From the NCBI RefSeq assembly GCF_037893015.1, contig NC_133662.1, forward strand, positions 208,269,778 to 208,333,777: a stretch of DNA of 64,000 nucleotides, given 5' to 3'. The position numbers and the translations under genes are program-made. The stretch comes from Macrotis lagotis (lineage: Eukaryota; Chordata; Mammalia; Peramelemorphia; Peramelidae). Under the pieces are notes generated by a model. The model was given only the letters and a program-made list of their open reading frames with translations. It was not told the origin of the DNA and did no database searches. The stretch's first letter is position 1; each line of letters opens with the position of its first letter. Positions 1 through 12,164 of the stretch are shown here, piece after piece.

Positions 1-479
1 CACACACACACACAAAGAAAGAACTTTCAAGAAAAATAAATGTTAAAAAGTATATTTCCATCTGGATACAGATACCATTAGCTTTTTCTCTAAGAATGAA
101 CTCCTTCATCATAAGTATTTCATAGTTGTCTTGGGACACTATATTGCTGGGAAAAAAATGTAAGTCATATGCAGCTGATCAACATACAATATTGCTGTTA
201 CTTTGTGCATTTTCCTTTTCCTTTTTAACTGGTTTCCCTGCTTTCATTCACACCAGGTCTGCTAGGGTTCTGAGGATCTGGAGGTTTCTAAGTTGGCCTG
301 CTGTACCACTGTCCTGCTAAACTGTCATCTAGGGGTCTTGTTTCCTGATCTGTGGTGTGGCTGAAAGCCTCCCCCAGTTTCCCCTGTGATCTGCCTTGCT
401 GGACCACACTCACCCTCTACTGAATGAGACAGACTCATCTTGAAGTCCTTCCAGTATATTACAATCTGGAAAATTGCTT
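1..479. other. Non-genic sequence at window edge
   Basis: It opens with a (CA)7 microsatellite cut by the window edge. The rest is AT-rich with a slightly more GC-rich patch near 240-450. I recognise no repeat or coding segment. Confidence 0.4.
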
Positions 480-1640
480 GATCTGTATTTTTGTGAATTT
501 CCAATTCAATGCCACTGCAAAAAGTGGTGCTATAAATATTTTTTATATGTTTCTTCTCCTATTTTAAAGATTTTGTTAGGATACAGATCTAGTAGTTATA
601 TAGTTGGATCAAAGAAAATTATTTCCCTTTGGGCATAGTTTCAAATTGCTCTCCAGAATAGTTGTAACAATTCACAACTCCACCAACATTGCATTAGTGG
701 CCCAGTTATTTGATATTCCCTCCAACATTGATTGTTTAAGCTTTTTTGTCATTTTGGTAAATCTGAGAGATGTTCAAATTCGTAATCATTCATTAGTGAA
801 TGATGAATTAGATGTTTTTTTTTTTCAGATGACTATAGCTACCTTTGATTTCTTCATAATAAAAATATCTTTTCATAACTTTTGACCATTTGTCAATTGG
901 GCAATGACTTGTATTCTTATAAATATAGGAGTCCTTTATCAGAAACACTAACTGTAAAAATTTTTTCCCAGCTTTCAGCATTCCTTCTAATCTTGGTTGC
1001 ATTGGTTTTATTTATGCTAAACCAAATTTAATCTAATATACTAAAATCATCCATTTTGCATTTTATCTTTCTTTGTCTTTTTGATCATAAACTCCTCCCC
1101 TCTCTGAGCTAAACAAAAAACATTCCTTGTTGTCCTAATCAGCTTATTTTTTCACCTTTATGCTCAAATCTTGTACTTATTTTGTTATAAGTCTTGTGAT
1201 ATCTACCATTTGGTTTTCTTAGCAGTTGTTGTCATGTATGAATAGAATACATCCTATTCATTTTCAAAGTTGTGCATACTTAATGTGTTTTATTCTCTAT
1301 CCTATTTTTCCTCTTTATTATCTTTATCTCTCTCCTTATATCCTTTGCCTTATTATCAAGGGTTTTGCTCCTGACCACTACTTCTCCTTATCTGGCCTAT
1401 CTTTTCTAGGTCAGCCCCTTTTCATAATGTACTGCCCTTCTGCATTTCTATAAGGATACTTTTCTATACTCTGCTTATCTTCCCCTCCTTATCTTCCCCT
1501 TATCTTCTCTCCATTTTAATCAATAAGTGTCTCTGGGCCTTCCATTCACTTTCTGCACCAGAATTTGCTTCTGGCTATCCCAGACTGGTTTCCTTTTTAT
1601 CTAAGTAAAACAAATCTTTCTTGCCAACATTCTAAGTTGT
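480..1640 (-). repeat. Old LINE-1 fragment, antisense, internally deleted
   Basis: Read on the minus strand, 480-1210 resembles the 3' part of L1 ORF2. It has the same order of short blocks as the better L1 copy at 45.36-46.1 kb on the same strand, including the block around 640-720 that matches 45.58-45.66 kb. At about 1220 the similarity jumps to the ORF2 start and inter-ORF spacer, comparable to 46.73-46.85 kb, so the middle of ORF2 is missing. No open frame survives. The right edge near 1640 is uncertain. Confidence 0.65.
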
Positions 1641-1908
1641 CTTAGGTTGGAAAATTATTTCATCTCATCTTTTATTTTCTTCATTCTAACACTCCAGAAT
1701 TCTGAGGAATTGTTTTATAGTTGCTTAAAGGTGATTTTGAGAGAGATCAACTAATGGCTTGACTTATTTTTTCTATCATTGTTCCAGGAAGACAATAAGA
1801 TTCTTTTTTTTTAAATAAGGAAAGTCTTTTGATTGAGTTGTGATAAGGTCATTATAACATTTTTTTCAATTGAAAGAAAATATTTAAGGAAGGACTAATC
1901 AAAACTGA
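1641..1908. other. Non-genic AT-rich sequence
   Basis: I see no recognisable repeat or coding potential. It ends at the direct repeat that bounds the mosaic L1 to its right. Confidence 0.4.
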
Positions 1909-2427
1909 AATTGGACTTCTGACCAAGATGGCAGAGAGAAGACAGACACTGATCTAAGTGCTCCTGGTCCCCTCTCAAAAATAACGTGAAAGAAACCTCT
2001 GAATATAAATTTGATCGACAAAACCCAGAAAGAGAAGCTAGAAGAAGAACCCCTAGCAACAATGTGTGTCTAAGGGGGACTGTGGGTGAACCAGGAGGGG
2101 AGACCAGAGCATCAGTGCATGGGCAGCAGCTTGGGGAAGACAGAGAATGAGTCTTAGTCACAGAGATTTTGGTGAGTGGTGAGTACAAGTATTTACTTTA
2201 GCAGCAGAATCTTTGGCCAGGGGCAGAAGAGTAACAGGAGGGTGAGTTCCAGCACAGAGATTTTTGTGGTACACCTAGAAAATGACCAGCTGGTCAAAAG
2301 ACCTGAATTGGATACTTTTTGCAGCACATTCTCCCCAGAAGGAATAGTAAATGCCAACCCCCCAATTTAGGCTCAGGTAGGGGCAACAGAGTTCACTCAG
2401 TTGAAAGGGAGATTAACTGATTATAGA
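1909..2427 (+). repeat. L1 5' UTR fragment (mosaic L1, part 1)
   Basis: It begins with a CCAAGATGGCAGAGAGAAGA block that also opens the full-length L1 at 52225, then follows that 5' UTR with substitutions and small gaps. The left flank AAAACTGA (1901-1908) recurs at 7764-7771 after the L1 3' end, so parts 1 to 3 probably belong to one insertion. It contains no ORF1. Confidence 0.75.
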
Positions 2428-4385
2428 ATTGGAACCATTTGTTCCTTAAACATTTGGCAGAATTCACTTGTGAATCCCTCAGGCTCTGGAGATTTTTTCT
2501 TCCGGAATTCAGTGATGGCTGGCTGAATTTCTTTGTCTGAGATAGGGTTGTTTAGGTATTTAATCTCCTCTTCATTTAACCTGGGCACCTTATATTTTTG
2601 TAAATATTCATCTATTTAATTTAGATTATCAAATTTATTGGCATAGAGTTGGGCAAAATAATTTCAAATTATTACTTTTATTTCCTTCTATTTGGCAGTG
2701 AGTTCACCTTTTTCATTTATGATACTAGCAATTTGATTTTCTTCTTTCCTTTTTTTAATCAAATTGACAAGAGGTTTATCAATTTTATTGTTTTTTCATA
2801 AAACCAAATTTTGGTTTTATTTATTAATTCAATAGTTATTTTACTGTTGATTTTATTAATTTCTTCTTTAATTTTCAGTATTTCTAATTTGCTATTTAAT
2901 TGAGGGTTTTTAATTTGTTCTTTCTCTAATTTTTTCTTGCATGTTTAGTTCATTGATTTCCTCTTTCTTTAATTTATTCATGAAAGCATTTAAAGATATC
3001 ATATATCCCCTGAAAGCCACTTTGAGTGAATCCCATACGCTTTGGTATGTTGTTTCATTATTATCATTATGTAGGATAAAATGGTTAATTCTTTCTACAA
3101 TTTGTTTTTTCGGCCCCCTCATTCTTTAAAATGAGGTTGCTCAGTTTCCAATTGGTTCTGGGTCTATATCTCCTTGGCCCAATATTGCATATAACTTTTA
3201 TTTCATTTTTATCTGAGAAAGATGTATTCACTATTTTTGCCTTTCTGCAGTTGATCATTAGGTTTTTATGTCCCAGTACATGGTCAATTTTTGTATAAGT
3301 TCCATGTACTGCAGAGAAAAAGGTATATTCCCTTCTAAGCCCATTCAATTTCCTCCATAAGTCTACCATAACTAGTTTTCCTAAAAACTATTTACCTCCT
3401 TAAATTCTTTCTTGTTTATTTTATGATTCAATTTATCTAGATCTGAGAGTGGGATGTTGAGGTCTCCCACTAGTGGAGTTTTGCTGTCTATATCTTTCTG
3501 TAGTTCTTTCAGCTTCTCTTTGGATGCTATCCCATTGGGTGCATATATATTCAGTATTGAAATAATTTTATTGTCTATGGTACCTTTGAGGAGGTTCCTT
3601 TTCTCTTTTAACGCTATCTATTTTTGCAGCTGCATTGTCTGAGATAAGGATTGCCACCTCTGCTTTTTTCACTTCAGCTGAAGCAAAATATATTTTGCTC
3701 CAACCTTTTAACTTTACTCTATATGTATCTCTCTGTTTAAAATGAGTTTCTTATAAGCGGCATATTGTAGGATTTTGTTTTTTTAATCCACTCTGCTATT
3801 CACTTACATTTTAAGGGAGAGTTCATCCCATTCACATTCAAATTTATGATTACTAATTCTTTATTGCCCTCCATGCTATTTTCCCTCTGTTTGTATTTTC
3901 CTCCTTTGCCCCCTCTTTATCCATATTCCCCAGTATTTTGATTCTGAATACCACCCCTTCACTGTGTTTGCCGTCCTCTATCACCACTCCCCTTTCTTTC
4001 CCCTTTCCCCTTTCCCTTTTTCCTTTTTCCCTTCCCTTCCTTTTTGTTAGTTTCCCTTTTGCCCCCCTTCCCCGACCTTTCTCTATGCCCTCCCCTTTTC
4101 CCCTTTTGTTACTTGAAAGGTTAGATGTCTTTTAAGTTAACTGAGTATGTCCAAGTTGACTTCAAGCTAAGTCTGATGAGTAGAAGATTCAGATGTTTCT
4201 CATCTTCTCCCTTCTTCCCTTCTTCCCCTCTATTACCACCGGTATTTTGTACCTCTTAGTTTAATGAGATTTACCCCTTTCAAACCCCTCCTCCAGTCTC
4301 CTCCCTGTCCTCCTTTTTAAGGAGGTAGTGTTTTGAAAATCATTCTGAGTCATAGAAAATTCTGAGTATCTGTCATTTCTACATA
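2428..4385 (-). repeat. L1 ORF2 5' half and inter-ORF spacer, inverted (mosaic L1, part 2)
   Basis: On the minus strand from 4385 to 2428 this matches 54.24-56.2 kb of the full-length L1. The order is the A/G-rich inter-ORF spacer, the ORF2 start (an ATG-GAG-GGC-AAT-AAA context near 3870), the endonuclease domain, and the linker leading into reverse transcriptase. The endonuclease frame is broken many times. Its 2428-3125 end repeats the sequence of 4400-5065 in the opposite direction, so the two form inverted arms about 1.3 kb apart. Confidence 0.75.
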
Positions 4386-4399
4386 AGTATCAAATAGTC

Positions 4400-7300
4400 T
4401 CATTTTAAAAAATGAGTGGATGAAATAAAAAAATTATAGAAAGAATTAATTATTTTGTCTCAGTTAATGACACTAATGAAACAACATACCAAAATCTATG
4501 GGATTCATTCAAAGCAGCTGTCAGGGGATATATTACATCTTTAATTGTTTACGTGAATAAAGTAGAGAAAGAGAAAATCAATGAACTAAATAAGCAAGTA
4601 AAAAAATAGAGAAAGCACAAATTAAAATCTCCCAATTAAATACCAAATTAGAAATTTTAAAAATTAAAGGAGAAATTGATAAAATTGAAAACTAGAACAC
4701 TATTGAAATAATAAATAAAACCAAGGTCTGGTTTTGTGAAAAAACCAATAAAATTGAAAAACCTCTGGTCAATTTGATTAAAAAAAGAAGAAAACAAAAT
4801 TGATAGTATCATAAGTTAAAAAGGTGAACTCACCATCAATGAGGAGAAAATTAAGGTAATCTTTCAGAATTATTTTGCCCAACTCTGTGCCAATACATTT
4901 GACAATCAAAGTGAAATGGATGAATATTTACAAGAATATAAATTGCCCAGATTAAATGAAGAGGAGATTAAAAACCTAAATAACCCTATCATAAAAAAGA
5001 AATTAAGCAAGGCAATATTGAACTCCCTTAGAAAAAAATCTCTGGGATCAAATGGATTCACAAGCGAATGGTATCAAACATTAAAGGAACAATTGGCTCC
5101 TAATCTATATAAACTCTTTGAAAAAAATAGGTGAAATGGAACTCTGCCTAACTCTTTCTATGACACCCATATGGTGCTGATACCAAAACCAGGCAGAGTT
5201 AAAACAGAGAAAGAAAATTATAGACCTATCTCCCTGATGAATATAGATGAAAAAAATCTTAAATAAAATCTTAGCAAAAGGAATACATCTACTTATCACT
5301 AGGACAGGATATTATAACCATGTAGAATTTGTCTTAGGAATGCAGGGTTGGTCCAATAATAGGAAAACTGTTAATATAATTTATTATATAAACAACAAAC
5401 ATATCAGAAATTATATAATTTTTTCAATAGATGCTGAAAAAGCTGTTGTCAAAATACAGTACTCATTCCTACTAAAAACACTACAGAGTGTAGGAATGAA
5501 TGACCTGTTCCTTAGAATAATAAGCAGTATCTATCTGAAACCATCAAAAAGCATTTTATGCAACAGAGATAGGTTAGAGGCATTCCCAATAAGATCAAGG
5601 GTGAAACAACGATGCACATTATCACCAGAACTATTCAATATCATTTTAGAAATTTTAGCTTCAGCAGTAAGAGAAGAAAAATAAATTGAATGAATTAGAA
5701 TTGGGAATGAAGAGACAAAACTCTCATTCTTTGCAGATGACATGATGGTAATCTACCTAGAGAATCCCAATAAATCATCCAAAAAACTACTGGAAACAAT
5801 TAGGAATTTTAGCAAAGTTGCAGGATATAAAACAGCAGGAAGAGATAGAAAGCGAAATCCCTTTCAAAGTAACCTCAGATAATATAAAATACCTGGGAGT
5901 CTATTTGCCAAAGCAGACTCAGAAAGTTTGAAAACAATTACAAAACACTTCTCATACAAATAATATCAGATTTAAATGACTGGGCAAATATCAACTGCTC
6001 ATGGATAGGCTGGATTAATATAATAAATAATGGAAATTCTACCATAATTGAACTACCTGTTTGGTTCCCTACCTATCAAAATTCCAAAAAAATTACTTTA
6101 ATGAATAGAAAAGGTGGAAGTAAATTCATATGGAGAAATTAAAAAGTCAAGAATTTCCAGGGATTCAATGAAAAAAAGAGTGCAAAAAAGGTGACTTAGT
6201 TCTACCTGATCTAAAATTATATTATAAAGCATCAGTCATTAAAACTGTCTGGTATTGGCAAAGAAATAGAGTGGTGGACCAGTGAAATAGGCTAGGTGAA
6301 ATAGCAGGAAACCATTATAGCAATTTGTTTTTTTGATAAACCCAAAGACTCCAGCTATTTGGATAAAAACTTTCTCTTTTCGATAAAAACTGCTGGGAAA
6401 ATTGGAAGTTGGTATGGAAGAAATTTAGATTATTTCAACACCTCACACCCTATACCAAGATAAGATACAAATGGATACAGGATTTAGACATAAAAAACAA
6501 TACTCTAAACAAACTAGAAGATCAAGGACTAGTTTACCTGTTTGATCTATGGAAAGGGAGGCAGTTTATTACTAAGGAAGAGATGGAGAACATCACTAAA
6601 AACAAACTAGATGATTTTGATTACAATAAATTTAAAAGCTTTTGCACAGACAAAAGCATTTTAAGGAAGATCAAAGGAAATGCTTAATTTGGAAACAATC
6701 TTTACAACTAATATTTCAAACAAAGGACTCATTTCTGAAACATACAGTGAACTGAGTGATTTTTAAAAAAAAAAGTCATTCCCCAGTTGACAAATTTTCA
6801 AAGGGTATGCAAAGGCAATTTACAGTTGAGAAGATCAAAGCAATCCATAATCATATGAAAAATTGCTCTAAATCATTACTTATTAGAGAAATGCCAACTA
6901 AAGCATCTCTGAGGTGCCAACTCACACCTCTCAGACTGACCAATATGACAAGAAAGGACAGTGATCATTGTAGGAAGAGTTGTGGGAAATCTGGCACATT
7001 ACTACATTCATTTTTGGTGGAGCTGTGAACTTGTCCAACCTTTCTGGAGAGCAGTCTGGAACTATGTCCAAAAGGCAAGAAAAATGTACATACTCTTTTA
7101 TCCAGCAATACCAGTACTGGGCCTATACCCTGAAGAGATGATGAAAAATGGTAAAAACATCACTTGTACAAAAATATTCATAGCAACCCTGTTTTCACTG
7201 GCAAAGTATTGGAAATCAAGTAAATGTCCTTCAATTGGAGAATGGCTTAGCAAACTGTGGTATATGTATGTCATGGAACACAATTGTTCTTTTAGAAACC

Positions 7301-7763
7301 AGGAGGGATGGGAATTCAGGGAAGCCTGGAGGGATCTGCATAAAGTGATGCTGAGTGAGATGAGCAGAACCAGAAAAACATTGTACATCCTAACGGAAAT
7401 ATGGAAGTGATGATCAACTTTGATGGACTTGCTCATTCCATCAGTGCAACAATGAAGGACTATTTGGCACTGTCTGTGAGGGAGAATACCATCTGTAAAC
7501 AGAGAATGAACTGAGGAATTTGATCAAACACCAAGGACTAATACCTTTAATTTAGGAAAAAACCTGATATATCATTGTCTGATTTTTCTATCTCTTTTAA
7601 TTGTTTCTGCCTGAGGTATATGATTTCTCTCTCATCACATTCAATGTATTAATGTATACCAATGGAATCAATGCAAACACTGGCCTTCTGTGGGGGTGGT
7701 TGGTTGAGGGAAGTAAGATTAGGGGGAAAACTGTAAAACTCAAAACAAATAAAATCTTTTTGA
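4400..7763 (+). repeat. L1 ORF2 3' half and 3' UTR (mosaic L1, part 3)
   Basis: This matches the full-length L1 from about 55.5 kb to its end. It continues through reverse transcriptase (5247-5860), the post-RT region (6409-6687), the ORF2 C-terminal domain (6961-7410) and a 3' UTR with a G-rich stretch near 7690-7730. It ends in an AATAAA-like A-rich tail near 7745-7763. The frame is broken by several stops and shifts, and about 40 codons before 5860 are rearranged. Both ends suggest a normal retrotransposition terminus on the right. Confidence 0.8.
6961..7410 (+). pseudogene. L1 ORF2p C-terminal domain remnant (open 149 codons)
   Basis: This is the longest undamaged stretch of the mosaic L1 ORF2. 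It keeps the order typical of the L1 ORF2p C-terminus: a WWSCELVQPFW block, a YPAIPVLGLYP block, a TCTKIFIATLF block, then CPSIGEWLSKLWYMYVMEH and a MLSEMSRTRKTLY end. In L1 this region follows reverse transcriptase and contributes to RNA binding and retrotransposition. The frame is not joined to an intact upstream RT, so it is a fossil. Its openness may be chance conservation in a fairly young copy. Confidence 0.75.
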
Positions 7764-7919
7764 AAAACTGATTTCTTTGCTTTAGGCAATTTTGGTGCTT
7801 CCTTTTTCAAACTGTTAGCTCTATTGTTTATGATTATCCTGCATTGCTTTCATTTCTTTCCTCATTTTTTTTCTTCTCTCTCTTTTACTTAATTTCTAAA
7901 ATCCTTTCTCCTGCTCTTT

Positions 7920-8071
7920 TTTTAATCTTTTTTTTGCAAGACAAATGGAGTTAAGTGGCTTGCCCAAGGCCACACAGCTAAGTAATTATAAAGTGTCTGA
8001 GATCGGATTTGAACCCAGGTACTCCTGACTCCAAGGCCGGAGCTCTATCCACTACACCACCTAGCCACCCC
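7920..8071 (-). mobile_element. tRNA-derived marsupial SINE (WSINE1/MAR type), antisense
   Basis: On the minus strand it starts with GGGGTGGCTAGGTGGTGTAG, has an A-box-like TGG(T/C)GNAGTGGATAG and a B-box-like GGGTTCAAATCC, and ends in TTGC followed by an A-rich tail. A perfect 13-bp target-site duplication, TCTCCTGCTCTTT, flanks it at 7907-7919 and 8072-8084. This marks L1-type retrotransposition. The subfamily name is from memory of the family pattern only. Confidence 0.88.
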
Positions 8072-8084
8072 TCTCCTGCTCTTT

Positions 8085-8448
8085 CAAAAGGACTTTTTCC
8101 CCTTGATATCAAGTCAGATTCTCATTTAGGGCTTCATAGTGGTGGGATTCAAATAAATTAACAACTATTTCTCTGACCCGATGAACATTTTATGTATACA
8201 AAAGTATATACCGAAATTTAGTTTAATATTTCATGCATTTAATACTCAAATAAGAACAATAAAAGAGCTAAATAAAATTAGATTATGCTATATTACTCAC
8301 ATTAAATAAATGTATGCTTATAGGGTGAAAGCAGCCATGTGACCACAACAGTTAATGTTGAAATATATGCAGAAACAAAAACATTTTGGAGCAAATGATA
8401 GGTGAGACTAGTGAAGAATACAGTATCAATATAAACTTATTGATGCCT
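8085..8448. other. Non-genic AT-rich sequence
   Basis: I see no repeat family or coding potential here. Confidence 0.4.
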
Positions 8449-8653
8449 CTGCTACCACTATTATGACAACTACTACTACTATTTCTTTTTCTACTACTCC
8501 TACTATTACTACCAATATCAACACCACCACCTCAACCACCATTGCCATCACTACCACTATCAACACTACTATCACTATAATCATTATCACTACTACCACC
8601 ACTACTACCACTACTACTACCACTACCACCACCACTATTACTACTACTACTAT

Positions 8654-8712
<59 letters not shown>
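8449..8712. repeat. Long (ACT)n / (ACC)n trinucleotide microsatellite
   Basis: About 260 bp of ACT triplets is mixed with ACC, ATC and ATT variants in its left two thirds. It becomes an almost pure (ACT)n run of about 20 units at 8655-8712. It reads as poly-Thr on one strand and poly-Val on the other, which is an artefact of the repeat. The interrupted left part suggests an older repeat that is expanding from its right end. Confidence 0.95.
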
Positions 8713-8713
<1 letters not shown>

Positions 8714-8889
8714 CACAGTCACTATCATTACATTTCTGGGTGTGATAAGCTTTCCCACAATTAATATTAGTTTATAATTACTTTATTCCAAAACAATTAG
8801 AGAATACAATTTTAACTGGCATATTTCAGAAAGATACTATTTTTCCATACTGGTATATTATAGATGTATAATTAAAATATTTTTGTGTG

Positions 8890-8999
8890 ATTCTATTTCT
8901 GTCTCTGTCTCTTTCTCTGTCTCTGTGTCTCTCTGTCTTTCTGTCTCTCCCTCTCCCTTTCTCTTTCTCCCTCCCTCCCTCCCCCTTTCATTATCCTTT
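8890..8999. repeat. (TCTG/TCTC)n pyrimidine-rich simple repeat
   Basis: It is a pyrimidine tract of TCTG, TCTT and TCCC units on the plus strand. It has no coding meaning. It could form a purine-pyrimidine triplex-prone segment, but that is inference. Confidence 0.85.
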
Positions 9000-10043
9000 T
9001 CTCTCCAAACATTTCCAAGTATTTATATAAATGTAACTGTATTTTTTGGTTTATTTAGCTGTACTTTGCTAAGAACACATACCATTGAAAAGGGGAAAGT
9101 AAAATTAAAGGAAATTCAGGTTAGAAAATAGAAATCCATTACCTTGAGAAATGAAAGGTATACTGGGAACAGAGTAGAAATTATCTGTGTTCAAGACATG
9201 AAGAAAATGGATGCCATAGTTAGCCAAGGAGTCATAAAAAATCTCCTCTGTCTGCTGCAGTTGGGATTGCTTAAGGTGAAATATTCCATCATTTTTAAGA
9301 GTCTAAATTAGAATTTGGTCATAAAGCAAAAAGAAAACAGAAGTCAGTGACTGTTAGAGTAAATTTTCCAAGTCTATTTTTCTTGTAGATAAGTGAGTTT
9401 CATTGCTTTATGTCAGATTGTCAAAGGGGCTTGCCAAGACTCTATATGAAAATATAAAATGATGATTGGACACATCTTAAATTAACTTACTAAACTTACC
9501 ATTTTTTTCTTTTATTTTAGAGAAATATTTTTTGGGTTTCCTCTTTAGCATTTAAAATAAATCTGCCATTTAGGCAAATAAAATGATTCAAAATTTCCAA
9601 ATTCTTCCTTATTTCTTGAACACAATTAAGTTCACTTACTGTTTATTTAAAGTTGAGACAAAGTTTTCTTAAAAAGAGGAAATATCATAGGATTTCAGCA
9701 CAGTATCTATATTAAATATGGAAATGTTTCCTACCATAAAAATTCATTTTTAAAATAATGTTTTATTCATGCTCTTTTTATTCCAACATCGACATCATTG
9801 GCACTTTCAAATTACTCTATTCTACCATGCCCCTTTTCCTATGTCTCTCTGTTTCTCCTATTTTTCTGTCTCTGTTCACCTGTTGGTCTTTCCTCATAAA
9901 TACAAGTTGAATAAAATAAGACAATATATTTCATATACTTCAAAATGTTTGCCTCATTCATGATTTCTCTACCAAAATCTAGTAGTTATGTTTCATTATC
10001 TCTTCTGAGGTGATGATTGGTTACTTAATTTATTAGAATTTTT
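9000..10043. other. Non-genic AT-rich sequence
   Basis: Nothing is recognised in about 1 kb. The short open frames are unremarkable for the base composition. Confidence 0.4.
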
Positions 10044-10058
10044 AAGTCTTTAAGTATT

Positions 10059-10232
10059 TTTTTTTTAGGTTTTTGCAAGGCAAATGGGGTTAAGTGGCTT
10101 GCCCAAGGCCACACAGCTAGGTAATTATTAAGTGTCTGAGACCGGATTTGAACCCAAGTACTCCTGACTCCAAGGCCACTGCTTTATCCACTATGCCACC
10201 TAGCTGCCCCCACTATGCCACCTAGCCACCCC
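10059..10232 (-). mobile_element. tRNA-derived SINE, antisense, with duplicated 22-bp 5' end
   Basis: It is the same family as the SINE at 7920. A perfect 15-bp target-site duplication, AAGTCTTTAAGTATT, lies at 10044-10058 and 10233-10247. The 22 bp at the SINE 5' terminus occurs twice in tandem (10189-10210 and 10211-10232), differing at two positions. Both copies lie inside the duplication, so the extra unit either came in with the insert or arose later by slippage. Confidence 0.9.
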
Positions 10233-10309
10233 AAGTCTTTAAGTATTGTAGTAAAAACAGAACTTTTTGTTGAGTACTTCCATGATCTTATGTCCCATCT
10301 TTACCCTAC

Positions 10310-10395
10310 TTTCTCCATAAGTAAAGTGAGATTATTTGAAGTAGAGAGGCTACAAAATTCCTTACAATTCTAAATCTAAGGATTCAGTGATCCAA
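10310..10395 (+). repeat. MIR-like SINE 3' fragment
   Basis: The run from a GTAAAGTGAGATTATTTGAA block to AATTCTAAATCTAAGGATTC follows the 3' half of mammalian MIR/CORE-SINEs. It is short and diverged. Confidence 0.45.
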
Positions 10396-10699
10396 GGAAA
10401 GAAATAGAAGCATGCTAAATTCTATTTTCATTTCCCTATTAATTTTTTGAAGAATAAAATAGGTGATTAAGTTTGCATAGCTATAAAATATAGATATTAA
10501 GTTTCATAATGCTTAAAATAAGAAAGAAATATGAGCTATATTTTTATTACCAAAAAGTCATTTTTAATATTGGCATTAATTAAATTTACTGCCCCAAGTC
10601 ATTAAATATAATATACAATAATATTCTTAGGGCCATGTCTCTTGGATGATGAAATCTTTATATACCAACCAAACATTCCTTGTTTCATGTCCTTCATTA

Positions 10700-11880
10700 A
10701 TTAAGAAGATCAAAGTGACATCACTATTTTTGAGTCAAATTACAGCATGTCCTACTGTGGCTGATCAGACTAATATGAGCTCAGAATGCTCTACCACAAT
10801 TTGGGCATAAATATTCCATGTGAACACCTGGGTGGATACTCTTAACTTACATATGGCACATTTTCTTGGAGTTGCTTCAATTCTGCCTTCCTCATAGAAC
10901 ATAACCCCCTCTCTGATGAGGGCACTCCATGTTGGGTGGTCCTGTGCCAGTGTCTCCCATGCTGTACAGTTAATTCTAAAGTTATTCAATGAGACCTTCA
11001 GGGTATCTGAGTCTTACTTCTTCTGACCTCCTTGTGAGTGCTTGCCCTGTGGGAGTTCTCCATAAAATAGTTTTTGGCAACATGCCCAGCCCATTGTAAT
11101 TGCACTCTCTGTAGTAATATTGGAGAGTCAGGCAGTTTAACTCTAGAAAGGGCCTCAGTGTCTGGGATCTTCATCCAGGTGATCTTCAGAATCTTCCTAA
11201 GCCAATTTAAATGGAAGTGATTCAGTTTCCTGACACGGTACTGGTAGACTATTTAAGGTTTCACAGGTTTACACCAATGAGGTCAGCACAATGGCTCTAT
11301 AGACTTTCAGTTTCGTAGTTAGTCTGATATCTCTTCTCTCCCACACTTTTGGAGTCTCCCAAATACTAGCTCTGGCAATATATGTGTCAACCTCATTGTC
11401 AATGCGTACCTCCCTGTGAAGAACACTGCCAAGGTAAATGAAATTGTCCACAGTCCTCAAAACTTCTCCATTTGCTGTGATTGATGGTCCGACATTTGGA
11501 TGGTGGGTGCTGGCTGATGGAGCACATGGATTTTCTTGGTGTTAATTGTTAGACCAAAATGAACACAAAAAGCAGAGAATCAATCCATACTTTCTTGCAT
11601 CTCGGCATCAGAAGCTGCATTGACTGCACAATAATCTGCTAACATAAGAGCCTGCACCAACACTGGCTCCACTTTGATCTTGGCTTGTAGCCTTTTAAAG
11701 TAGAAAAATTTACTACCAGTGTGGTAGCTGACCTTGAAGCCTTGTTCATCTTCATTGAATGAAGACATTTGATAACATGGCTGCAAACATCATGCTAAAA
11801 AGTATAGGAGGAAGGACACATCCTTGTTAAAATCCATAGGTGACTGGGAAATCTAGAGATCATCATCCACTATACAGAAC
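10700..11880 (-). mobile_element. RTE-clade LINE remnant: end of reverse transcriptase to C-terminal zinc finger
   Basis: On the minus strand three collinear pieces of an RTE-type ORF are visible. First is the end of the RT palm (11580-11786), where the catalytic block reads LMLADYCAV, so the usual second Asp of the ADD box is Tyr. Second is a DNFIYLGSVLHREVRIDNEV block running to LTTKLKVYRAIVLTSL (11269-11460), very typical of RTE elements. Third is a TWETLAQDHPTW block followed by a degenerate C2H2-like finger (10765-10989). Stops and shifts separate them. The family call is from motif recognition only; BovB/RTE-like lineages are the candidates. Confidence 0.75.
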
Positions 11881-12164
11881 CTGGGCATGCATGCCATAAT
11901 GAAATTGATATCAGAGAGAAAAGACACTCAGTCTTTAGGAAAATACAGACATATACATATGTATATGTATATTCTTGATGAACTTCTGCCACTAAAAGCT
12001 CCATATAATAATAATAATAATTCTTCATTTTCTCCAAATGTATTGAATATTATTTCTTTGTTAAAGGAGGTGTTTCAAGGGAATAGATTGTGGCCTTACA
12101 ATTATATAACTTTATATGGGTTTAAGATCCTGGCCTAATACTGAGTAGCATTGTTATTTTAGAT

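Noticed and set aside
8426..8777. Open frames of 104-110 codons on both strands (poly-Thr / poly-Val)
   Set aside because: They are translations of the ACT trinucleotide repeat and have no protein-like composition.
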